A DNA stretch of 64,000 nt, from assembly GCF_004114975.1 (NCBI RefSeq), contig NZ_CP030052.1, positions 124,001 through 188,000 on the forward strand, written 5' to 3'. Within the stretch, counting starts at the first letter, position 1, and every line of letters starts with the position of its first letter. The position numbers and the translations under genes were made by a program. The notes under the pieces were generated by a model that worked only from the letters and a program-made list of their open reading frames with translations, was not told where the DNA came from and searched no databases. This document shows, piece after piece, positions 57,550 to 64,000 of the stretch. This DNA comes from Bradyrhizobium guangdongense. Lineage in GTDB: Bacteria; Pseudomonadota; Alphaproteobacteria; Rhizobiales; Xanthobacteraceae.

Positions 57550-58662
57550 ATGCAAGTCGGTGTTCCCAAGGAAATCAAAACACACGAATATCGCGTGGGC
57601 CTGACCCCTGGAGCTGTCCGGGAATATGTGGCTGCCGGCCACCAAGTATTGGTGGAGGCCAATGCCGGCGCTGGCATCGGGGCAAGCGACGAGGAATACC
57701 GGAAGGCCGGTGCAACAATCGCCGCGGCTGCTCGGGAGGTGTTTGCATCGAGCGAGATGGTAGTCAAGGTCAAGGAGCCGCAGCCGTCCGAATGGGTCCA
57801 GCTCCGAGAGAATCAGATCCTCTTCACCTATCTGCATCTGGCGCCCGATCCGGAGCAGGCAAAAGGACTGCTGAAATCGGGTTGCACAGCGATCGCCTAT
57901 GAAACCGTCACCGACTCGAACGGGGGCTTGCCGTTGCTTGCGCCAATGAGCGAAGTCGCGGGCCGGCTCACGATCGAGGCTGCCGGCGCGGCCCTAAAAC
58001 GGTACAGCGGCGGGCGGGGGTTATTGATCGGCGGCGTGCCTGGCGTTCAGCCCGCTCGTATCGTTGTCATCGGTGGCGGTGTCGTCGGTACGCATGCCGC
58101 CCGAATGGCAGCCGGTTTGGGTGCGGAAGTCACCGTCATCGACCGTTCGATCAACCGCCTTCGCGAACTGGACGAGCTATTCGAGGGCCGCGTCCGCACC
58201 AGGTACTCGACCATCGACAGCGTTGAAGAGGAAGTCTCTGCCGCAGACGTCGTTATTGGCGCCGTGCTCGTCCCAGGAGCCAGTGCACCGAAGCTGGTGT
58301 CGCGCAAGATGCTGAGCTCGATGAAGCAAGGCTCTGTGGTCGTTGACGTCGCGATCGATCAAGGCGGTTGCTTTGAGACGTCGCGTGCCACCACCCATGC
58401 TGATCCAACCTACGAAGTCGACGGCGTGATCCACTATTGCGTTGCCAACATGCCCGGTGCAGTCCCGCTTACCTCAAGTCAGGCCCTCAACAACGCAACT
58501 TTGCCTTTTGGCTTGGCTTTGGCAAACAAGGGCTTTGCGGCCGTGCTTGAAAATCCGCACTTGCGCGCTGGCCTGAACGTCTATCGGGGCCGGTTGACCT
58601 ACAAGGCAGTGGCAGAGAGTCTCGGCCTACCATTTTCACCGATCGAACAGGCTGCGGCCTGA
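57550..58662 (+). CDS. ald: Alanine dehydrogenase
   Basis: 370 residues, standard Ald length, opening MQVGVPKEIKTHEYRVGLTP. Pyruvate/alanine-binding and catalytic residues are in their normal places: Arg15, Lys75 (VKVKEP), His96 (YLHLAPD). NAD site VVIGGGVVGTHAARMAAGLG near 175-194. The conserved end VYRGRLTYKAVAESLGLPF is present. It interconverts L-alanine with pyruvate, ammonium and NADH. Beside a class III aminotransferase it can regenerate pyruvate and release the amino nitrogen as ammonium. A terminator follows at 58702. Confidence 0.92.
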   Translation: MQVGVPKEIKTHEYRVGLTPGAVREYVAAGHQVLVEANAGAGIGASDEEYRKAGATIAAAAREVFASSEMVVKVKEPQPSEWVQLRENQILFTYLHLAPDPEQAKGLLKSGCTAIAYETVTDSNGGLPLLAPMSEVAGRLTIEAAGAALKRYSGGRGLLIGGVPGVQPARIVVIGGGVVGTHAARMAAGLGAEVTVIDRSINRLRELDELFEGRVRTRYSTIDSVEEEVSAADVVIGAVLVPGASAPKLVSRKMLSSMKQGSVVVDVAIDQGGCFETSRATTHADPTYEVDGVIHYCVANMPGAVPLTSSQALNNATLPFGLALANKGFAAVLENPHLRAGLNVYRGRLTYKAVAESLGLPFSPIEQAAA

Positions 58663-58701
58663 TCTCCCAGGCCCCCTAGGGGCGTTTCCTCCCTAACTTG
58701 A

Positions 58702-58736
58702 AGGGGCCACCCTTGGAGTGGCCCCTCCTTTTTTTG
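58702..58736 (+). terminator. Rho-independent terminator after ald
   Basis: AGGGGCCAC (58702-58710), 7-base loop, GTGGCCCCT (58718-58726), then CC and a run of seven T (58729-58735). Perfect 9-bp GC-rich stem 40 bases behind the ald stop. Confidence 0.88.
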
Positions 58737-58916
58737 CTTTCAAGCACCATTCTGGCACGTAATTCGACCAAGCCCACTGGGGCGAGTTCGTTAGGCCTGT
58801 TTTGGGTTGAAGAGGATTGTGAGAAGTCAGAATTGTCAGAGCTTTCGGTATGGTTCTCATTCTTTCACGAGTGCTCAAAACAGCTGGACCGTCGGGACGT
58901 CGCGATCAAAGATCGC

Positions 58917-59393
58917 TTATCTGTCCGGTGGCATTTCGATTGGAACTGCAAACCCCGATTTTACGCGGTCCATGATGACCATGGTTTTGAACCCCTTAAT
59001 ATCGGGGTTCTCGTAAAAGAAGCGTCTGGTGAAAAGCTCGTAGTCCTCCATCGTGCGAGCCGTTATGTACAGAACGAAGTCTGCATCGCCCGTGACATAG
59101 AAGCCATTTACGACTTCACTCGACGTTTTGATGGCCTTCTTGAATTTGTCGATGATATCGGAGCGCTCCCGCTCGAGATTCACGAGGACAAGCATCTGAA
59201 TCGGCCTTCCCACTGCTCTTGCCGAGACGATGGACACATCCGACTCAATGATTCCTTCCGAACGGAGCCTCTTCAACCTTCTCTGACACGCCGTGGGGGA
59301 AAGCCCCGCCATTTCGCCAATGACCTCGGACGTGAGGCGATTGTTTTTTTGCACGATCTCCAGGATGCGTGCATCTATCCGATCGTAACGCAT
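58917..59393 (-). CDS. Lrp/AsnC-family transcriptional regulator
   Basis: 158 residues. Helix-turn-helix RLTSEVIGEMAGLSPTACQR, RLKRLRSEGIIE at about 19-50; RAM/AsnC ligand domain at about 65-150 with FYVTGDADFVLYITARTMED. Lrp proteins sense amino acids. It is divergent from the aldehyde dehydrogenase-aminotransferase operon, with about 210 bases between, and the perfect dyad at 59476-59495 lies in that gap. It most likely controls these genes and itself. Confidence 0.88.
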   Translation of the reverse strand: MRYDRIDARILEIVQKNNRLTSEVIGEMAGLSPTACQRRLKRLRSEGIIESDVSIVSARAVGRPIQMLVLVNLERERSDIIDKFKKAIKTSSEVVNGFYVTGDADFVLYITARTMEDYELFTRRFFYENPDIKGFKTMVIMDRVKSGFAVPIEMPPDR

Positions 59394-59468
59394 AGCGGTT
59401 GTCTCCAGCCCTAAGCTGCGTTTCGTCGCAAGGCATCAATGCTTTGCAGGAATTCATCCCGCGCACCG

Positions 59469-59506
59469 AAAATGCGACGCAAATCTGTTTGCGTCACTAG
59501 TATCCT
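59469..59506 (+). promoter_or_regulatory. Conserved promoter motif, copy 2, with perfect operator dyad
   Basis: AAAATGCGACGCAAATCT (59469-59486), nine bases, then ACTAGTATCCT (59496-59506), as at 32395-32432. Within it GACGCAAATCTGTTTGCGTC (59476-59495) is an 8+4+8 perfect inverted repeat. It lies between the Lrp gene and the aldehyde dehydrogenase, about 83 bases before the proposed regulator start on the minus strand and about 100 before the dehydrogenase. Likely an Lrp- or GntR-type operator. Confidence 0.7.
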
Positions 59507-59602
59507 GATTACTCCAGCAATTTCAATAAGTGACGGCGCGGGAGTTTCAAAATGGGTGTTCAAGGCTTTCGGCACAGACGCCCGGAGTGGGGTGGCCTCG
59601 CT

Positions 59603-61066
59603 ATGCGGCACCTTCGAACTCTCAGACGACGAGACTTTTTAGCGGGGGCAGCGTTCATCGACGGCAAGTGGACGGACGGCGGGCAGAAGGACGCGGTTGT
59701 CGACCCCGCGACGGGGGAGGAAATCGCGGAAGCTGCCCGTTGCTCGGCGGCCGACATGGAGCTGGCAATCGGAGCAGCAGAGAAGTCGTTTGTTGCATGG
59801 AGGCGTCTGCTGCCCACCGAGCGAGGAGTGATCCTCAAATCTTGGGCGTCCCTGATCCGCGGCCATTCAGAGGATCTCGCCGTTCTTATGACCAGCGAGC
59901 AAGGAAAGCCTCTGGCGGAGGCACGCTACGAGATCACATATGGCGCGGGCTTTCTGGAATGGTTTGCCGCTGAAGGCGAGCGCACCTATGGCGAGACCAT
60001 TCCGAGTCACAAAGCGGGAAGCCTGCTTCATGTGCGAATGCAGCCAATCGGTGTTGCGGCGGCGATCACGCCATGGAATTTTCCAATCGCGATGATCACG
60101 AGAAAGGCGGGAGCTGCTCTTGCCGCGGGCTGCCCGATCGTCGTGAAGCCGGCTCCCGAGACGCCATTGTCGGCCCTTGCCCTGGCTAGGTTGGCCGAAG
60201 AAGCTGGTATTCCGCGTGGCGTATTTCAGGTGCTTGTCGGTGATTCAATCGAGCTTTCGAAACCACTGTTGCGCGATACGAGGGTGCGAGCTCTTTCGTT
60301 TACTGGTTCTACCGAAGTTGGGCGCCTGCTTCTGGCAGAGGCGGCACAAACCGTGAAGAAAGTGTCGCTTGAGCTGGGGGGCCACGCTCCGTGCATCATC
60401 TTTGACGACGTCGATGTCGACAAGGCGGTTAAGGGAGCGATGGACGCAAAGTTCACCACTTCGGGCCAGGACTGTCTCGCCGCCAATCGCATCTACGTGC
60501 ATAGAAAGATCTACCGCGCCTTCGTCGAGGCGTTTGCCACCCCTATTTCTCAGCTCAGAGTCGGGCACGGCCTGGAAACGACAACTGATATAGGGCCGAT
60601 GACAAAGCTGTCGGTTGCCAACAAATGCAGGGCCCACATCGACGACGCCGCAAAAAAGGGGGCGCGGGTGTTTTGCGCCGACAAGGGCGCAAGTTTGGGT
60701 GCAAACTTCGTTCCTCCGACGTTGCTCAGCGATGTCACCGACCACATGCTGATCACGCATGAAGAAACCTTCGGGCCGGTTGCTGCCGTGCTCCCGTTCG
60801 ATTCTGAGGCGGAGGTTGTATCCAGGGCGAACGCCAGCGAAATGGGGCTGGCTGGATACATCTACACAAACAACCTTCGCCGGGCGCTCCGCCTTTCTGA
60901 GCAGATCGAGTGCGGCATGCTCGGAATCAATACAGCTTCCTTTACTGGACCGCCCATTCCGTTCGGAGGCTGGAAGCAGTCCGGACTCGGACGAGAAGGG
61001 TCGAAGCACGGTTTAGCAGAGTACATGGAACACAAATACGTCTGTTTCGGCGATTTGGCGGCATAG
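59603..61066 (+). CDS. NAD(P)-dependent aldehyde dehydrogenase, succinate-semialdehyde type (Y4uC-like)
   Basis: About 487 residues from ATG 59603; the frame is open back to 59552. AFIDGKWTDGG starts the family domain. NAD/catalytic landmarks: AAITPWNFPIAMITRKAGAA, LSFTGSTEVGRLLL, catalytic Glu in VSLELGGHAP, catalytic Cys in TSGQDCLAANRIYVH (codon 60473-60475), and EETFGPVAAV, PFGGWKQSGLGREG. The usual N-terminal phrase FELSDDETF is encoded in a different frame just before, separated by a run of five T at 59636-59640. One missing T would explain this, so the N-terminus may be frameshifted. It is followed after 9 bases by the aminotransferase. Confidence 0.87.
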   Translation: MRHLRTLRRRDFLAGAAFIDGKWTDGGQKDAVVDPATGEEIAEAARCSAADMELAIGAAEKSFVAWRRLLPTERGVILKSWASLIRGHSEDLAVLMTSEQGKPLAEARYEITYGAGFLEWFAAEGERTYGETIPSHKAGSLLHVRMQPIGVAAAITPWNFPIAMITRKAGAALAAGCPIVVKPAPETPLSALALARLAEEAGIPRGVFQVLVGDSIELSKPLLRDTRVRALSFTGSTEVGRLLLAEAAQTVKKVSLELGGHAPCIIFDDVDVDKAVKGAMDAKFTTSGQDCLAANRIYVHRKIYRAFVEAFATPISQLRVGHGLETTTDIGPMTKLSVANKCRAHIDDAAKKGARVFCADKGASLGANFVPPTLLSDVTDHMLITHEETFGPVAAVLPFDSEAEVVSRANASEMGLAGYIYTNNLRRALRLSEQIECGMLGINTASFTGPPIPFGGWKQSGLGREGSKHGLAEYMEHKYVCFGDLAA

Positions 61067-61075
61067 GAGAACTAT

Positions 61076-62476
61076 ATGATTGATATCAAGACCATCGCTG
61101 AGCGAGATCGTTCCAGTGTTCTGCATCCCTTCACGCAGCTGAAGGATTTCGCGAGCGGCAAGCTTGGCGATCCCACAATCGTCACAGGTGGTAAAGGGAT
61201 ATCCATTCGGGATGCGGAGGGCCGAACATACATCGATGGCTTTGCCGGTCTCTACTGTGTCAATATCGGCTATGGGCGTACCGAAGTTGCCGAGGCCATC
61301 GCAAGGCAGGCCTATCAGCTCGCATATTACCACACGTACGCTGCTCACACGACCGAAGAGCTCGCAAAGCTTTCGCATCGCCTCGTGCAAATGGCACCGG
61401 GAAACGCCAGCAAAGTCTTCTACGGACTTTCCGGATCGGATGCCAACGAAACTCAGGCCAAGCTCGTCTGGTATTACAACAATCTGCGTGGTCAGCCGAA
61501 GAAGAAGAAGATCATCTCTCGCGAGCGCGGTTATCACGGGTGCTCGGTCATTTCTGGATCAATGACGGGAATGTCGTTCTATCACGATCAAATGGACCTT
61601 CCGTTTCCGGGTATTCTGCACACAGGCACTCCCCACCATTATTGGGGCGCTGAGCACGGGGAATCGGAGGAGGCCTTTTCTCGTCGGCGTGCGGCCGAAC
61701 TCGAAGAGCTAATTGTGCGGGAGGGCGCGGAAACGGTCGGCGCGTTTATTGCCGAGCCTGTCCTTGGTACCGGAGGCATCACACCGCCGCCCAGCGGGTA
61801 TTGGCGGGAGATTCAGGCCGTACTCAGGCGGTATGACGTTCTTCTCATCGCCGATGAGGTGATCTGTGGATTCGGGCGAACCGGGGCCGACTTTGGCAGT
61901 ACTCTATACGGGATGGAGCCGGATCTCGTAACGGTCGCCAAGGGGCTCACCTCGGGCTACATGCCGCTCTCGGCAGCCATCGTGGGGGAGAAGGTTTACT
62001 CTGTTATGGAGGGGGCCGCCGATCGCGTTGGCGCATTCTCACACGGTTACACCTACTCGGGTCATCCGATCGCTGCCGCCGCCGCCAACGCAGTGCTCGA
62101 TATCGTTGAAAAGGAGCAGCTCAGCAATCGCGCCAGGGTGGTCGGCGCGCACTTTCAAAAGCGGCTTAAGGAAAGGTTCGCTCAATTGGAGATCGCTGGC
62201 GAAGTTCGCGGCGTCGGCTTGCTCGGCGCTATCGAGTTTGTCGCGGACCGTCACACGAAGCGACGGTTCGACGCCCAGCTCAAAGTCGGCGCCCGCATCT
62301 CGAAGGCTGCTCGCGAGCGGGGACTTATTGCTCGGGCAATGCCGCATGGCGATATTCTGGGTTTTGCTCCGCCTCTTGTCGTCTCGGAAGGCGAGATTGA
62401 TGAGATTGTCGAGCTTGCCTATCAGGCAACCAGGCAAGTCATTGACGAACTCGCCAGGGAGCCCGCAAGCGTTTAG
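61076..62476 (+). CDS. Class III (omega-amino acid:pyruvate type) aminotransferase (Y4uB-like)
   Basis: 466 residues of fold-type I PLP enzyme. YIDGFAGLYCVNIGYGRTEV near the start, FYGLSGSDANETQAKLVWYY near 118-137 (phosphate loop), RGYHGCSVISGSMTG, IAEPVLGTGGITPPPSGYW, LLIADEVICGFGRTG (Asp binding the pyridine N) and Lys289 in VAKGLTSGYMPLSA. It transfers a terminal amino group from an omega-amino acid, diamine or similar donor, most often to pyruvate. Operon with the aldehyde dehydrogenase (9-base gap), which would oxidise the semialdehyde made. Matches y4uB of the rhizobial cluster. Confidence 0.9.
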   Translation: MIDIKTIAERDRSSVLHPFTQLKDFASGKLGDPTIVTGGKGISIRDAEGRTYIDGFAGLYCVNIGYGRTEVAEAIARQAYQLAYYHTYAAHTTEELAKLSHRLVQMAPGNASKVFYGLSGSDANETQAKLVWYYNNLRGQPKKKKIISRERGYHGCSVISGSMTGMSFYHDQMDLPFPGILHTGTPHHYWGAEHGESEEAFSRRRAAELEELIVREGAETVGAFIAEPVLGTGGITPPPSGYWREIQAVLRRYDVLLIADEVICGFGRTGADFGSTLYGMEPDLVTVAKGLTSGYMPLSAAIVGEKVYSVMEGAADRVGAFSHGYTYSGHPIAAAAANAVLDIVEKEQLSNRARVVGAHFQKRLKERFAQLEIAGEVRGVGLLGAIEFVADRHTKRRFDAQLKVGARISKAARERGLIARAMPHGDILGFAPPLVVSEGEIDEIVELAYQATRQVIDELAREPASV

Positions 62477-62603
62477 AAACTCCGCATTCCACGCCCGGCA
62501 CGTGTCGCACATCGGGCGCGCTTCATGAGTGAAGGTCATCCTCACCGTGAGGCGACCCGATCCGTTCTGAGCTAACTCAAGTAGCACCGGGCCGCCGCGG
62601 CAA

Positions 62604-62807
62604 ATGCCCAGTTACACGGACTTTGTCAATCCTAGGAACTACGTCCGAATGGGGCAGGTCGCGCGCCCTAACGACCCAATGGTGGTGCGGAAGGTGCTGG
62701 CAAACGCGAGCGGAGAGATCTTCTCGCCCTTCGACTGGGCGCAAGCCATTTATCGCACCTCTGGCGGCGGTGGCCCTTCAGTTCATCTGAAGAAGGAGAG
62801 CAGGTGA
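62604..62807 (+). CDS. Short hypothetical protein or truncated gene
   Basis: 67 codons, MPSYTDFVNPRNYVRMGQVA, RPNDPMVVRKVLANASGEIF and SPFDWAQAIYRTSGGGG. The composition looks like a real protein fragment, but no family is recognised. It lies 127 bases behind the aminotransferase, in the same direction, and could be the broken start of the next catabolic gene, cut by the IS66/intron block that begins at about 62.9 kb. Confidence 0.35.
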   Translation: MPSYTDFVNPRNYVRMGQVARPNDPMVVRKVLANASGEIFSPFDWAQAIYRTSGGGGPSVHLKKESR

Positions 62808-62909
62808 CTCTGTGGTATTCCTCCGTTGCGGGCCGTCTTGTTTGACGGACGCGAACGCTGCAGGTCCTACGGGTAATCCTGGGAGAAGCACTATGCCGAT
62901 TTCGAGGGG

Positions 62910-63160
62910 CGGAGGTGATCACATCGGCCGAGCGGCGGCGCCGGTGGTCGCAGGATGAGAAGGAACGGCTTGTTGCAGCACTGGGCGAGGATGTGACCGA
63001 GACGTTGGGAGATCCCGCGCCGGTTCAAGGTCATCGAGACCGTGCGAGAGAAGTTCACTTGCCGCGATTGCGAGAAGATCAGCCAGCCGCCGGCACCGTT
63101 CCATGCCACGCCGCGCGGCTTCATCGGTCCGCAATTGCTGGCGACGATCCTGTTCGACAG
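62910..63160 (+). pseudogene. IS66 chimera: tnpA start fused to a tnpC segment
   Basis: MITSAERRRRWSQDEKERLV is the start of IS66 TnpA. Within 30 bases the reading changes to GEDVTETL, EIPRRFKVIETVREKFTCRD, CEKISQPPAPFHATPRGFIG, QLLATILFD, an internal part of TnpC. So tnpA and tnpC pieces were joined by a deletion of about a kilobase. A group II intron end follows directly. Confidence 0.7.
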
Positions 63161-63230
63161 TGGGGTCGAGGACTGGCGCGCCGCTTAACCAGTTTTCCCG
63201 GTCATGCACGTTTCCAGCCCCCGCCACATC

Positions 63231-63265
63231 GCACGCAGCATGCAGATTTCCCGCACTACGCGCTC
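63231..63265 (-). ncRNA. Group II intron domain V-like hairpin
   Basis: On the minus strand GAGCGCGTAGTGCGGGAAAT followed by CTGCATGCTGCGTGC, a 34-35 nt hairpin of domain V type, located 33 bases after the reverse transcriptase stop as expected. Domain VI and the 3' splice site should be in the next 70 bases (63161-63230). Confidence 0.5.
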
Positions 63266-63297
63266 CCATTTGCTTCATGACAAGGCTTATGGACCTA

Positions 63298-64000
63298 TCA
63301 TGTTGGAGCAGCTTTTACTTCGGCGGCACTCGCCCGGTAGCCGTTGAACAGCTTCAAGGTGTCGTACAGCCACGAGTTACTCCACTGCTTCCAGCCGAAG
63401 CCCTTTTGTTTCCGTGCCTTCGCCAGATGGCGTCTGACCTTCCTCTCTACCCAGTCTCTGATGTAGGGAAGCATTTACTGGAATCGCCTATCCGGAAGTA
63501 GTTTACCCATCCTCGGAGCTTTGGATTGATCAGGCTTATCACCCGACTAATCGGTTGCGACCGATAGCTGCCAAACACTTCCTTGAGCCCCCGCAGAAGC
63601 GCCGTCCGCTTTTTGAGCTTGGGCGTGTAATACGGCCGCATCACTCCGCGCAGACTGCGGAGATAGCGGAAGTCGATTCCCAGGAAGCCGAAGCTCTCGC
63701 CTCGGGCCAGGTCAACTATGCGACTCTTCTCATCATTCACCTCAACCTGTAACTTGGCGAACTCCTCCCGCAAGCGCTTGTTTATAGCGCCGAGCAGCCA
63801 GTCATGTCGCTGGTGGGCATAGATCAAGACAACCATATCGTCAGCAAAACGTGCATATTCGATATTGGTGTACTTGCCGCGACGTGTAACTTCACGTGCT
63901 CGCTCCAGCATCTTGTCCACCTCATTGAGGTAGAGGTTACTGAGCAAGGGTGAAAATTACGCCGCCTTGCGGAACGCCTTTCTTGCCAGAAGCTTTCAGC
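63298..64000 (-). pseudogene. Group II intron reverse transcriptase/maturase, partial and frameshifted
   Basis: Minus strand. GKKGVPQGGVI and, after one extra T at about 63950, LLSNLYLNEVDKMLERAREV. Then YARFADDMVVLI (the FADD catalytic box), GESFGFLGIDFRYLRSL, maturase region VISLINPKLRGWVNYFRIGD. A missing base near 63465 ends the frame early; without it the protein continues IRDWVERKVRRHLAKARKQK, GFGWKQWSNSWLYDTLKLFN to a stop at 63298-63300. No HNH endonuclease domain. The start is beyond the window. Confidence 0.78.

Larger units (their letters stand above)
63161..64000 (-). mobile_element. Group II intron, 3' part, running off the window
   Basis: Contains the reverse transcriptase gene (minus strand, 63298 to the window edge) followed by a domain V-like hairpin and a domain VI region ending near 63161 in the IS66 tnpC fragment. 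The 5' part lies beyond 64000. The reverse transcriptase has frameshifts, so mobility is doubtful. Confidence 0.65.

Overview
The window looks like part of a rhizobial (Bradyrhizobium- or Mesorhizobium-type alphaproteobacterial) symbiosis island or integrative conjugative element. Three things suggest this: a trb-type conjugation operon tail next to a LuxI/LuxR/LysR control cassette, metabolic genes that resemble the y4t/y4u genes of rhizobial symbiotic plasmids and the rhizobial malonate enzymes, and a very high load of insertion sequences, many nested or decayed. The species assignment is inference; no rRNA or tRNA gene was found.

Layout. 1-5.2 kb: end of a conjugative type IV secretion operon (trbK-alt, trbL, trbF, trbG, trbI, DUF2274 gene), mostly joined by 4-bp start/stop overlaps, with an unexplained 458-bp gap between trbL and trbF. 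5.2-7.6 kb: minus-strand LysR regulator, AHL synthase (traI type) and LuxR regulator (traR type). 8.2-10.5 kb: amidase and 3-hydroxyacyl-CoA dehydrogenase-type gene, overlapping by ATGA. 10.7-22.9 kb: one IS3-family element (perfect 27-bp ends, 3-bp target duplication) that has swallowed an IS21 (8-bp duplication), an IS110 and an IS30. The IS21 itself holds an IS1111-type element, a serine-recombinase cassette and an IS91-like element with a tyrosine recombinase. 23-27.1 kb: an integrase-type transposase split by an intact IS21 (5-bp duplication).

27.2-35.2 kb: catabolic island with an enoyl-CoA hydratase divergent from a malonyl-CoA-synthetase-like ligase and a malonamidase-like amidase, then a GntR regulator, a decayed aldehyde dehydrogenase that keeps its promoter motif, a biuret/ureidoacrylate-type cysteine hydrolase and a CapA-type protein. 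35.3-38.8 kb: complete IS3 element and a broken IS66 with a UPF0149 passenger gene. 39.3-44.5 kb: complete oligopeptide-type ABC importer operon with both ATPases fused in one protein. 44.5-54 kb: IS scrap (IS3, IS66, IS21, IS110, IS256, group II intron remnants). 54.4-62.5 kb: M20 amidohydrolase, decayed M24 peptidase, alanine dehydrogenase, Lrp regulator, semialdehyde-type dehydrogenase and class III aminotransferase. 62.6-64 kb: short unknown ORF, an IS66 chimera and a group II intron that runs off the edge.

How the genes may work together (inference): the ABC importer and several amide hydrolases would take up and open an amide or peptide-like compound. The aminotransferase, alanine dehydrogenase and aldehyde dehydrogenase can form a loop that releases ammonium and oxidises a semialdehyde. 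The malonamidase-like amidase and MatB-like ligase could feed malonate into malonyl-CoA. A long promoter motif is shared by the intact aldehyde dehydrogenase (59.5 kb) and the decayed one (32.4 kb), which ties the two catabolic islands together. Quorum sensing probably controls transfer of the element.
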